Shown here: piece after piece, positions 40,515 through 50,174 of the stretch
How positions within the stretch are numbered: the stretch's first letter is position 1
Layout of the letters: each line of letters starts with the position of its first letter
From: Allosphingosinicella sp042666435
GTDB lineage: Bacteria > Pseudomonadota > Alphaproteobacteria > Sphingomonadales > Sphingomonadaceae
DNA length: 64,000 nucleotides
Reading direction: 5' to 3'
Assembly (NCBI RefSeq): GCF_042666435.1
Contig: NZ_JBHTDC010000001.1
Location: forward strand, 930,001 to 994,000
Notes under the pieces: model-generated
What the model saw: only the letters and a program-made list of their open reading frames with translations
Told to the model about the DNA's origin: nothing
The model's database searches: none
Position numbers and translations under genes: made by a program

Positions 40515-41143
40515 TGACGGCATCGGAAGACCTGCGCGGGCGCCTCGACGAATGCCGTTTGGTGGCGATCGTTCGCGGCATAAGACCGGAAGAGGCGGGA
40601 GACATCGGCGAAGCGCTGATCGCCGCCGGCATCCGGATTATCGAGGTGCCGCTGAACTCGCCCGAACCTTTCAAGAGCATCCGCCGCCTGGCCATGGCCG
40701 TTGGAGACCGGGCACTGATCGGCGCCGGGACCGTGCTCGACCCGATCGACGTGGCGCGGGTCGCGGAGGCCGGCGGCAGGCTGATCGTCTCGCCCAATAC
40801 GGACGTGGCGGTGATCGAGGCGACGGTGAGCGCGGGCCTTGCGTCCTCGCCCGGTTACTTCACGCCGTCGGAGGCCTTCACCGCGATCAAGGCGGGCGCC
40901 GATGCGCTCAAGCTGTTCCCGGCCGAAGGCGCGTCGCCGGCATTGGTGAAGGCGCAGCGGGCGGTGCTGCCGAAGGACGTGCCTTTGCTTGTCGTCGGCG
41001 GGGTCACGCCGGCGTCGATGGGGCCGTGGCTGGACGCCGGCGCCGACGGCTTCGGGCTCGGCTCCGGTATCTACAAGCCCGGGCAGTCGGCGGAGCAGGT
41101 CGGCGAGCAGGCGCGCCCCTATGTCGCGGGCCTGGGGCGATGA
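40514..41143 (+). CDS. dgoA: 2-dehydro-3-deoxy-6-phosphogalactonate aldolase
   Basis: A 209-residue class I aldolase of the KDPG/KDPGal family. LVAIVRGIRPEEA holds the proton-transfer Glu region, and GAGTVLDP and SPNTD precede the Schiff-base lysine in ADALKLFPAE. VVGGVTPASMGPWLDAGADGFGLGSGIYKPG follows. It cleaves the phosphorylated sugar acid to pyruvate and glyceraldehyde-3-phosphate. Start and stop overlap both neighbours (TGATG upstream, ATGA downstream). Confidence 0.94.
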   Translation: MTASEDLRGRLDECRLVAIVRGIRPEEAGDIGEALIAAGIRIIEVPLNSPEPFKSIRRLAMAVGDRALIGAGTVLDPIDVARVAEAGGRLIVSPNTDVAVIEATVSAGLASSPGYFTPSEAFTAIKAGADALKLFPAEGASPALVKAQRAVLPKDVPLLVVGGVTPASMGPWLDAGADGFGLGSGIYKPGQSAEQVGEQARPYVAGLGR

Positions 41144-42075
41144 AGCCGCTCCGGATCGCGATCGTCGGCTATGGCAAGATCGCGCGGGACCAGCATGGTC
41201 CGGCCATCGCCGGTCTCCCTCGTTTCGCGCTGGCGGCGACGGTCAGCCGTCAGCGGAGCGGCATCGACGGCGTCCCGGCCTTCGCCAGCCACAAGGAAAT
41301 GTTGCGCGAGATGGACGATCTCGACGCCGTCGCGATCACCACGCCGCCGTCGGCGCGCTACGCCATCGCCCGCGACTGCATCGCGGCGGGGCTGCACGTG
41401 CTGCTCGAAAAGCCGCCGACGGTAACCTTGAGCGAGATCGAGGACATGGCCTGTCTCGCCGAAAGCGAGGCGGTGACGCTCTTCGCCACCTGGCATGCGC
41501 GGTACAATTCGGCCGTAGCGGCGGCGGCGGCCGCGCTCGCGGGCGAGCGGATCGCGAGCATGGAGATCGTCTGGCGCGAGGACGCGCGCAAATGGCATCC
41601 CGGCCAGCAATGGATCTGGGAGCCGGGCGGCTTCGGCGTTTTCGACCCCGGCATCAACGCCTTGTCGATCGCGACGGCGATCTTCCCGGGTCCACTGTTC
41701 GTGCGCCAGGCGGAACTGCTTTACCCGGAGAACAAGCAGACGCCGATCGCGGCCAATCTGAGCCTGGCCAGCCCTTCGGCCGGCGGCGACATGCCCGTCG
41801 CTCTCGACTGGCGCCACGGCGACCGCGAAGCCTGGACCATCACGGTCCGCACCGAGACGGGGACCGAGATTGAGCTGAGCGAAGGCGGATCGCGCCTCCT
41901 CATCGACGGCGCGCCGGTGGCGGCGAAAGGGGCCGGTGAATATCCGGCCATCTACCAACGCTTCCTGGACCTGATCGACGCTCGGCAATCGGATATCGAC
42001 GCGCGGCCGTTGCGCCTCGTCGCCGATGCCTTTCTGGTGGGAAAGCGGACCATCGTCGAAAGCTTCGCCGACTGA
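41140..42075 (+). CDS. D-galactose 1-dehydrogenase (Gfo/Idh/MocA family)
   Basis: A 311-residue oxidoreductase with a Rossmann start IAIVGYGKIARDQHGPAI and the family motif LLEKPPTVT near residue 88. GVFDPGINALSIAT follows, resembling galactose dehydrogenases. It would oxidise galactose to galactono-lactone with NAD(P). The ATG overlaps the dgoA stop by 4 bases. Its TGA ends exactly next to the stop of the convergent ABC permease gene with no base between. Confidence 0.88.
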   Translation: MKPLRIAIVGYGKIARDQHGPAIAGLPRFALAATVSRQRSGIDGVPAFASHKEMLREMDDLDAVAITTPPSARYAIARDCIAAGLHVLLEKPPTVTLSEIEDMACLAESEAVTLFATWHARYNSAVAAAAAALAGERIASMEIVWREDARKWHPGQQWIWEPGGFGVFDPGINALSIATAIFPGPLFVRQAELLYPENKQTPIAANLSLASPSAGGDMPVALDWRHGDREAWTITVRTETGTEIELSEGGSRLLIDGAPVAAKGAGEYPAIYQRFLDLIDARQSDIDARPLRLVADAFLVGKRTIVESFAD

Positions 42076-43283
<1,208 letters not shown>

Positions 43284-43284
<1 letters not shown>

Positions 43285-43997
43285 CAGGCCGCGCCCACCA
43301 AGGCGGGGCGGTGGTGACCCTCGATCCGCTCGACCAGCCCGTCCTTGAAGTGGATGATGGTGCGCGCGAAATCGGCCATCTCCGCCTCGTGGGTGACCAT
43401 CAAAACGGTGATGCCGGTCTGGTTGAGCTCGGTCAGCAGCTTCATGATCTCGACCGAACGTTCGCTGTCGAGATTGCCGGTCGGCTCGTCGGCGAGCAGT
43501 ACGTCGGGGCTGGTGACGATGGCGCGGGCAATGGCGACGCGCTGCTGCTGGCCGCCGGAAAGCTCGGCCGGCGTATGGTCCCACCAATCGGCGAGCCCCA
43601 CCTTGTCGAGCGCGGCCATGCCGGCCTTGTGCCGCGCCGTCTTGTCCTCGCCGCGATAGAGCAAAGGCAGCTCGACATTCTCGAGCGCGGTAGTGCGGGC
43701 GAGCAGGTTGAAGCCTTGGAAGACGAAGCCGAGGTAGCGCCGCCGGAGCAGCGCCCGCTGGTCCCGGTCGAGACGTTCGACATGGTGGCCCTTGAACAGG
43801 AAGTCGCCGCTGGTCGGGACGTCGAGGCAGCCCAATATGTTCATCGTCGTCGACTTGCCCGAGCCGGACGGCCCCATCACCGCCACGAAGTCGCCCCGGT
43901 CGATGTCGAGGTCGACGCCCTTCAAGGCCTGAAAGGCTGTCGGGCCGCTGCCGAACGTCTTGGTGACGTTTCGAAGCGAGATCAGCCGCTCGCTCAT
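43284..43997 (-). CDS. MacB/LolD-type ABC transporter ATPase
   Basis: A 237-residue ATPase with Walker A GPSGSGKST, Q-loop FVFQGFNLL, signature LSGGQQQRVAIARA, Walker B LLADEPTGNLD, and the H-loop His in VTHEAEMA. This is the mechanotransmission (MacB/LolD) subfamily. It overlaps the membrane fusion protein stop by 4 bases and the permease start by 1. Confidence 0.94.
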
Positions 43998-45346
43998 TCC
44001 GCGGCCGCCAGCCTGCCCGTTATCACCTTCATGCCCGGCTCCAGCCCCTCGCCGCGCACGGCGGTCTGGCTGCCGTTGGTGGCGCCGGTCGTGACCTGGA
44101 TCGGCCGGGGCTGCCCGTCCTCGCCGAGAACATGGACGGTCTGGCGGCTGCCGCGGCCGATCGAGACTTCCCGATCGCCGCCCCTGCCGCCGCGACGGCC
44201 GCGCTGCGGCACCAGGACGCTGGTGACGCCGCCTTTCTCGTTCGCGCCCGCCCGCGCCTCGCGCTCCGGCGAGAAGCGGAGCGCCGCGTTCGGAACGAGC
44301 AGCTGGTTCCTCTGCTCGGCGGTGACGATGTCGGCGGTCGCGGTCATGCCCGGCCGCAGGATGAGGTCCGGATTCTCGACCGACAGGACCGCCGTATAGG
44401 CGACGACGGCGCCCGCGGACGCGGTCGCGGTCGCGTCGGCCCCGGCATTGGCCCCGACATCGACCCGCACGATCCGGGCCGGGAAGGTCCGGCCGGGGAA
44501 GGCGTCGACCGTGAAGGTGGCGCGCTGCCCGTCCTTCACCTGGCCGACATCGGCCTCGTCGACCTTCACCTCGAGCTGCATCTGGGCAAGATCCTCGGCG
44601 ATGGTGAAGAGCACCGGCGCCTGGAAGGAGGCGGCCACGGTTTGGCCGGGGTCGATCTGGCGAGCGAGGACAACGCCGGTCACGGGCGAATAGATGGTCG
44701 CCTTGGAAAGGTTGGTCTGGGCCGAGGACAAGGCGGCGCGCGCCTGCGACACCTGTGCCTGCGCGGCGCGGACGCCGGCGGCGGCGCGCTGATTCTCGGC
44801 GCGGCCCGTGTCGAGCTCGGTTTGCGAGGGCACCTTGCCGCCGGACAGGCGATAGACTTCCTCCAGCCGGTTGAGGTTCGCCCGCGCCTGCACCGCCGAC
44901 GCCTGGGCCTGGGCGACCTGGGCCTGGGCCGAGGCCAGAGCCGCCTCATTCTGGACGATCGTGTCGCGGAGCCGCGCGGTGTCGAGCCGGGCGAGCGGCT
45001 GGCCCCGCACCACACGGTCATTATTGTCGACATAGACGTCGGTGACGAGGCCCGATTGCTCCGAGCCGACCTCGACCTTGTTGGTGGGCTGCAAATTGCC
45101 GGTCGCCGAGATGGTGACGGTAAGCTCGCCGCGCCGCACATCCTCGGTGACGTAGCCGCCCGCGCTCTCGCTGGCGAAACATTGCGAGAGCAGGAGGATC
45201 CCGAGCAGCACCGCCACCGCCAGGCCAATCTGAATGCCGCGCTTCCGCCACGGCCGCTCGGCTTCGGCGCCGAGGAAGGCGTCGAGTTCCGCCTGGGTCG
45301 CACTGCTCTCCGCCGTCTCCGGCTTCGGATGGGTCACGTCGTTCAT
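43994..45346 (-). CDS. MacA-type periplasmic membrane fusion protein (HlyD/RND adaptor)
   Basis: A 450-residue adaptor. A cytoplasmic N-terminus of about 38 residues leads to one TM helix (about 39-57). A barrel/lipoyl half-motif follows (VTISATGNLQPTNKVEVGSEQSGLV), then an alpha-helical hairpin (about 110-200, with AQAQVAQAQASAVQARANL), the second lipoyl half (IYSPVTGVVLARQIDPGQTV) and the beta-barrel. The C-terminal region has a Gly/Arg insertion (PQRGRRGGRGGDR). It links the inner-membrane ABC pump to the outer-membrane factor. ATG overlaps the OMF stop by 4 bases. Confidence 0.93.
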   Translation of the reverse strand: MNDVTHPKPETAESSATQAELDAFLGAEAERPWRKRGIQIGLAVAVLLGILLLSQCFASESAGGYVTEDVRRGELTVTISATGNLQPTNKVEVGSEQSGLVTDVYVDNNDRVVRGQPLARLDTARLRDTIVQNEAALASAQAQVAQAQASAVQARANLNRLEEVYRLSGGKVPSQTELDTGRAENQRAAAGVRAAQAQVSQARAALSSAQTNLSKATIYSPVTGVVLARQIDPGQTVAASFQAPVLFTIAEDLAQMQLEVKVDEADVGQVKDGQRATFTVDAFPGRTFPARIVRVDVGANAGADATATASAGAVVAYTAVLSVENPDLILRPGMTATADIVTAEQRNQLLVPNAALRFSPEREARAGANEKGGVTSVLVPQRGRRGGRGGDREVSIGRGSRQTVHVLGEDGQPRPIQVTTGATNGSQTAVRGEGLEPGMKVITGRLAAAE

Positions 45347-46749
45347 GCAGCGGTTCCGGTGTCGGGAGCGAGGGGATCCCAGCCGCCGCCGAGGGCGCGG
45401 TAGAGCTGGACGAGGGCGAGCGCCTGTTCGGCGCGGCTCGAATCGACGCCGTCGCGGGCGGAAAGGAGCGAGCGCTCGGCTTCCAGCAGGGTCTGGAAAT
45501 CGGTGAGGCCGGCGCGATACTGGCTGCGGGCGAGGATGGCGGTGTTGTTGGCGGCGTCGAGCGCGATGGCGAATTGTTGCTGCCGTTCTTTCGCCGCGTC
45601 GAGCGCGACCAGGCCATTCTCGACATCCTCCAGCGCGACCAGCACCGACTGCCGGTAGGTGGCGAGCGCGGCGTCGGTCGCGGCCTCCTGGGAGCGGACC
45701 TGCGACCGCAGCCGCCCGCCGTCGAACAAAGTCTGGCTGAGCCCGCCGAAGATGCCGCCGGCGATCGCGTCGACCAGGCCACCGATCGACAGAGCCGAGG
45801 CGCCGATATCGCCGGTAAGACGGAGCGCCGGATAGAGTTCGGCCTGGGCGACGCCGATCCGCGCGGTCTGCGCCGCCAGCGTCCGTTCGGCGGCGCGCAC
45901 GTCGGGGCGCTGGCGGAGGGTGTCGGCGGGAATGCCGACGGCGATCGTGTCGGGACCGGCCGGGATCGGCCGGGGCGCGGCCAGCGAAGCGGTGAGCGCG
46001 CCGGGCGCCTGGCCGGTCAGCACCGCCAGGCGATAGGCAGCGGCGGCAAAATCGCTTTCGATCCCCGGAATGGAGGCGGCAGTCTGCGCCCTCTGTGCGC
46101 GCGCCTGCTCCGAATCGAGCGAGGAGACGAGCCCGGCCTGGACGCGCCAGCCGGCAATCTCCAGATTCTCGTCGGCGATGCGCAAGGTATCGCGCGCCGT
46201 CTCGAGGCGCTGCTGGGCGAGCCGCGCCTGAATGTAGTTGGTGGCGACTTCGCCGACGATCGCGACCTGCACCGCGGCGAGATCGAAGACGGCGCCTTCG
46301 GCATCGGCGCGCGACGCCTCGACGCCGCGGCTGATCCCGCCGAACAGATCGACCTCCCAACTCGCGTCGGCGCCGAGCGAGAGGTTGGTCCGGCTATTGC
46401 CGTCGCTGTCCAGATCCTGGCCGGCGCCGGCCGAGGCGCCGACATTGGGCAACCGGCCGGCGCGCGCCTGCACCACCGCTTCCCGGGCCTGACGGAGCCG
46501 GGCGGACGCGACGGCGAGATCGAGGTTGGACGCGACCGCCTGCTCGACCAGCCGGTTCAGCATCGGATCGTCGAAGACCGTCCACCATTGCGCCAGTTCC
46601 TCCGCCGATCCGGCAAGGCCCTGCTCGGCATGATAGGCGCCCGGAACACCCAGCGCGCCGGCTCCGGGCGCGGCATAATCCGGCCCCACGGTCGTGCAGG
46701 CCGAAATCGGCATCGCCAGCAGCAACAGGATGAGGGACGGCTTCTTCAT
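45343..46749 (-). CDS. NodT/TolC-family outer-membrane efflux lipoprotein
   Basis: A 468-residue outer-membrane factor: signal peptide with lipobox ISAC (Cys near residue 18), then CTTVGPDYAAPGAG typical of NodT lipoproteins. Two repeats of TolC-like helices and strands follow (LAVASARLRQAREAVVQARAGRLPNV, TRDTLRIADENLEIAGWRVQAGLVSSLDSEQARAQ). First gene of the four-gene efflux operon OMF-MFP-ATPase-permease. The start at MKKPSL is chosen because the signal peptide begins there; six codons upstream are open. Confidence 0.93.
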   Translation of the reverse strand: MKKPSLILLLLAMPISACTTVGPDYAAPGAGALGVPGAYHAEQGLAGSAEELAQWWTVFDDPMLNRLVEQAVASNLDLAVASARLRQAREAVVQARAGRLPNVGASAGAGQDLDSDGNSRTNLSLGADASWEVDLFGGISRGVEASRADAEGAVFDLAAVQVAIVGEVATNYIQARLAQQRLETARDTLRIADENLEIAGWRVQAGLVSSLDSEQARAQRAQTAASIPGIESDFAAAAYRLAVLTGQAPGALTASLAAPRPIPAGPDTIAVGIPADTLRQRPDVRAAERTLAAQTARIGVAQAELYPALRLTGDIGASALSIGGLVDAIAGGIFGGLSQTLFDGGRLRSQVRSQEAATDAALATYRQSVLVALEDVENGLVALDAAKERQQQFAIALDAANNTAILARSQYRAGLTDFQTLLEAERSLLSARDGVDSSRAEQALALVQLYRALGGGWDPLAPDTGTAA

Positions 46750-46940
46750 GACAAAGACCCTTGGCATCGCGCGCTGAACTCCCGATGAAGCCGGAATGAT
46801 GAAGAGCGCGGCAGCGACCAGAAAGCTCCGGCGACTTCGGTAGCTGAGTTGGGCGGCGATGCCGATACCGCTTTAGCCGTGTCTGGCGATGCGCCGCCAT
46901 GCGACCTATCAGCCCGATAATTCACGATATGGAGAATCAG

Positions 46941-48140
46941 ATGATGCGCGGAATAAGCGGTTCGACCGCGGCGGCTGAGCTTGAAGGGTTGCGCCCGTGG
47001 GCCGATCAGGCTGGGCCAATCTCCGTCCGCGAGCGGGAAAGGCGGATCGAGCAGGCCCGCCGTCTGATGGCGGCAAGCGGCGCCGATGCCTTGCTGATCG
47101 GCGCGGGCGCGAGCCTTCGCTATTTCGCGGGCGTTCCGTGGGGGGCGAGCGAGCGGCTCGTGGCGATGCTGCTGCCGCGCGCCGGAGATCCGATCATGAT
47201 CTGTCCCAATTTCGAGCTCGGCACGCTCGAGGCCGATCTCGTCGTCCCCGCCGATATTCGTCTGTGGGAAGAGGATGAGAGCCCGTCCGCGCTGGTCGCG
47301 GACGCGTTGCGGGAGCTTGGCGCCGCCACGCTGGCGGTCGATCCGGCCATGGCCTTCCTGCTGGTCGACCGCATCCGCAAGGCCGCGCCGGGGGTGGCGC
47401 TGGTGGATGGCCCCGCCATTGTCGATGGCTGCCGGATGGTGAAGTCGCCGGCCGAGCTGGCGCTGATGCGGCAGGCCAAGGCGATGACGCTCGAGGTCCA
47501 GCGCCGCGCCGCGCTCATCCTGCGCGAGGGCATCACCGCCACCGAGGTCCGTCGCTTCATCGACGAGGCGCATCGGGCGCTGGGCGCGTCGGGCAGCAGC
47601 TTCTGCATCGTCCAATTCGGCCGCTCGACCGCCTTCCCGCACGGCCTTCCGGGCGAAAGCGTCCTCCATGAAGGCGACATGGTGCTGATCGACACGGGCT
47701 GCCTGGTCGAAGGCTATCATAGCGACATCACCCGCTCCTACGTGTTCGGTGCGGCCGACGACGAGCAACGCGGCATCTGGTCGCTGGAGCAGGAGGCGCA
47801 GCAGGCGGCGTTCGACGCGGCGCGTCCCGGCGTGCCGTGCGAAGACGTGGACGCCGCGGCGCGGCGCGTGCTGGAGCGCGCGGGCCTCGGCCCCGGCTAC
47901 CGGCTGCCGGGCCTGCCCCATCGCACCGGTCACGGCATCGGCCTGTCGATCCACGAGCCGGCCTATCTGGTGAAGGGCGACCGGACGCCGCTGGCGCCGG
48001 GCATGTGCTTCTCGAACGAGCCGATGATCGTCGTTCCCGACCGCTTCGGAATAAGGCTGGAGGACCATTTCCACGTCACCGAGGAGGGCGCGGCCTGGTT
48101 CACCGAGCCTTCTCCGTCGATCGATGCGCCGTTCGGCTGA
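46941..48140 (+). CDS. M24-family metallopeptidase (Xaa-Pro peptidase-like)
   Basis: A 399-residue pita-bread enzyme. The N-terminal creatinase-like domain runs to about 165 and the catalytic domain follows. Metal ligands are visible as Asp in VLIDTGC, Asp in YHSDITR, His in TGHGIGLSIHE, Glu in FSNEPMI and Glu in RLEDHFHV. It probably removes an N-terminal residue before proline, or acts as a dipeptidase. GGAG lies seven bases before the ATG at 46941, so this start is preferred over 46899. It converges on nadC with three bases between stops. Confidence 0.9.
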   Translation: MMRGISGSTAAAELEGLRPWADQAGPISVRERERRIEQARRLMAASGADALLIGAGASLRYFAGVPWGASERLVAMLLPRAGDPIMICPNFELGTLEADLVVPADIRLWEEDESPSALVADALRELGAATLAVDPAMAFLLVDRIRKAAPGVALVDGPAIVDGCRMVKSPAELALMRQAKAMTLEVQRRAALILREGITATEVRRFIDEAHRALGASGSSFCIVQFGRSTAFPHGLPGESVLHEGDMVLIDTGCLVEGYHSDITRSYVFGAADDEQRGIWSLEQEAQQAAFDAARPGVPCEDVDAAARRVLERAGLGPGYRLPGLPHRTGHGIGLSIHEPAYLVKGDRTPLAPGMCFSNEPMIVVPDRFGIRLEDHFHVTEEGAAWFTEPSPSIDAPFG

Positions 48141-48143
48141 CGC

Positions 48144-48989
48144 TCAGCCGTAATCGAGGCCGATATCGGCCGCCGGCGCCGATTGGGTGATGCGGCCGAC
48201 CGAGACGTAGGTGACGCCGCTCTCGGCGATGGCGCGGATCGTGTCGAGCCGGACTCCGCCCGAGGCTTCGGTGGGCACGCGGCCGGCGACGAGCGCCACC
48301 GCCTCGAGCAATGTGTCCGGGCCCATATTGTCGAGCAGCAGCCGGTCGGCGCCGGCGGCGAGCGCGGGTTCGATCTGGTCGATCCGGTCGACCTCGACCT
48401 GGACGGGAAGCGCCAGCCCCGCCGCCTTCGCCGCGCGCACCGCCGTCGCGACGCCGCCGGCGACGGCGATATGATTGTCCTTGATGAGCAATCCGTCGTC
48501 GAGCCGCATCCGGTGGTTCTCGGCCCCGCCCATGCGGGTGGCATATTTCTCCAGCACCCTGAGGCCCGGGAGGGTCTTGCGCGTGTCGAGAAGGATGCAG
48601 CCGGTGCCGGCGATGGCGTCGACATAGGCCCGGGTCATGGTGGCGATGCCGGTGAGGTGCTGGACGCTGTTGAGCGCGGATCGCTCGGCCGAGAGCAACG
48701 CGCGGGCATTGCCCGAAAGCCGCATCAGCGCGGTGCCGGCGGACACGCGCGTTCCGTCCGCGACCAGTTGTTCGACGAAGACCTCGGGATCGAGCGCCTG
48801 GAAGAAGAGGGTCGCCATAGGCAGGCCGGCGACGGTCACCGCGTCGCGGCTCGCCATTACCGCGTCGAATCGCGCGTCGGCCGGGATCGTGGCCGCGGAG
48901 GTGACGTCGCCGCCTTCCCCCAGATCCTCGACCAGCACCTGGCGGACGAACGCGCCCAGATCGACGCCCGAAACGAAGGCTTCCGTCAT
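48144..48989 (-). CDS. nadC: Nicotinate-nucleotide pyrophosphorylase (quinolinate phosphoribosyltransferase)
   Basis: A 281-residue NadC. EDLGEGGDVTSAATIP lies near residues 17-32. LNSVQHLTGIATMTRAYVDA and ILLDTRKTLPGLRVLEKYATRMGG carry the phosphoribosyl and quinolinate-binding Arg/Lys residues, and NHRMRLDDGLLIKDNHI completes the site. GADRLLLDNMG and SGGVRLDTIRAIAESGVTYVSVG close the barrel. It makes nicotinate mononucleotide in de novo NAD synthesis. Divergent from the pirin gene. Confidence 0.95.
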   Translation of the reverse strand: MTEAFVSGVDLGAFVRQVLVEDLGEGGDVTSAATIPADARFDAVMASRDAVTVAGLPMATLFFQALDPEVFVEQLVADGTRVSAGTALMRLSGNARALLSAERSALNSVQHLTGIATMTRAYVDAIAGTGCILLDTRKTLPGLRVLEKYATRMGGAENHRMRLDDGLLIKDNHIAVAGGVATAVRAAKAAGLALPVQVEVDRIDQIEPALAAGADRLLLDNMGPDTLLEAVALVAGRVPTEASGGVRLDTIRAIAESGVTYVSVGRITQSAPAADIGLDYG

Positions 48990-49084
48990 GACTTCCCATC
49001 CGCTGCCCGATGAACGAAAGTGCCGGTACCACCCAGCGCCCGATCCGCAAGCCGATTGTGGGCGCGGCCAACAGGAGAGAGCGC

Positions 49085-49978
49085 ATGATCGACCTTGTCA
49101 TAGACCAGAGGCGCAAGGATCTGGGCGGGTTCGAGGTCGGGCGCGTGCTTCCTTTCGCCAAGCGGCGGATGGTCGGGCCATTCATCTTCTTCGACCATAT
49201 GGGTCCGGTCGAGCTGGCGGCGGGGATTCCCCGCTCGGTCGATGTCCGGCCGCATCCGCATATCGGCCTTTCCACCGTCACCTATCTGTTCGAGGGCGAG
49301 ATCATGCACCGCGACAGCGTCGGCTCGGAGCAGCCGATCCGGCCGGGCGAGGTCAATTGGATGACGGCGGGGCGCGGCATCACCCATAGCGAGCGGTTCG
49401 AGAAGGCGCGGGCGAAAGGCGGGCCGATGCACGGCATCCAGGCCTGGGTGGCGTTGCCGGAGGCGGACGAGGAGAGCGATCCCGGCTTCTGGCATCATGG
49501 CGCGACCGACCTGCCCGTGATCGAGGAGGATGGTCTGTGGGCGCGGGTGATCGCGGGCGACGCCTTCGGCCTCTCCGCCGATGTCCGTACCCATTCGCCC
49601 ATGTCCTACGTCCATTGCGCGCTCCAGCCCGGCGCCCGCGTCACCGTCCCCGCCGACCATCCCGAGCGCGCCGCTTATGTCGCCATCGGGACGGTAGAGG
49701 TGCAGGGTGGCCGATTTTCGGAAGGACAGATGCTGATCTTCGCGCAGGGCGGCGCCGTCGATATCCGGGCGGTGACCCCGGCGACCTTGATGCTGCTCGG
49801 CGGCGAGCCGGTGGGTCCGCGTTTCATCGAATGGAATTTCGTGTCCTCGTCGAAGGAGCGGCTGGAGCAGGCCAAGGCCGACTGGCGCGCCGGACGCATG
49901 AAGCTCCCCGACCTCGACGACGGCGAATTCATCCCGCTTCCAGGAGATCCTCCGCCGCCCGCCAACCCGATGTCGTGA
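49085..49978 (+). CDS. Pirin family bicupin protein
   Basis: A 297-residue protein with the pirin N-terminal cupin: FIFFDHMGPVELAAG, then VRPHPHIGLSTVTYLFEGEIMHRDSVG, whose His-x-His is metal-binding, then GEVNWMTAGRGITHSERF with further His/Glu ligands. The second cupin ends GGEPVGPRFIEWNFVSSSKERLEQAKADW. Pirins act as quercetinases or redox-sensing cofactors; the role here is unknown. AGGAGAGAGCGC directly precedes the ATG at 49085, preferred over an ATG 25 codons upstream. Confidence 0.93.
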   Translation: MIDLVIDQRRKDLGGFEVGRVLPFAKRRMVGPFIFFDHMGPVELAAGIPRSVDVRPHPHIGLSTVTYLFEGEIMHRDSVGSEQPIRPGEVNWMTAGRGITHSERFEKARAKGGPMHGIQAWVALPEADEESDPGFWHHGATDLPVIEEDGLWARVIAGDAFGLSADVRTHSPMSYVHCALQPGARVTVPADHPERAAYVAIGTVEVQGGRFSEGQMLIFAQGGAVDIRAVTPATLMLLGGEPVGPRFIEWNFVSSSKERLEQAKADWRAGRMKLPDLDDGEFIPLPGDPPPPANPMS

Positions 49979-49988
49979 GTTTTAGTTT

Positions 49989-50172
49989 CGCGAAGAGACG
50001 CAGAGAGGCGCACTCAAGCAACCAACGGTTTGTCACTCCCCGTTCGCCCTGAGCTGTCGAAGGGCCTTTCTCCTTTCCGAAGTTGGGAGGAAAATTAAGG
50101 GGCTTCGACAAGCTCAGCCCGAACGGTCGCGGCTCACTGCGACCTCTCTGCCCCTCTGCGTCTCTCCGCGCA
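49989..50172. repeat. Nested pair of inverted repeats (GACGCAGAGAGGCGC outside, CCTGAGCTGTCGAAGGGC inside)
   Basis: The outer arms (49989-50012 and about 50150-50172) are imperfect complements. The inner arms are 50041-50066 and 50099-50125, the latter containing the complement of TGAGCTTGTCGAAG. Together they fill the convergent gap between pirin and the acyl-CoA synthetase. One repeat appears to have inserted inside another. Confidence 0.75.
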
Positions 50173-50174
50173 CC

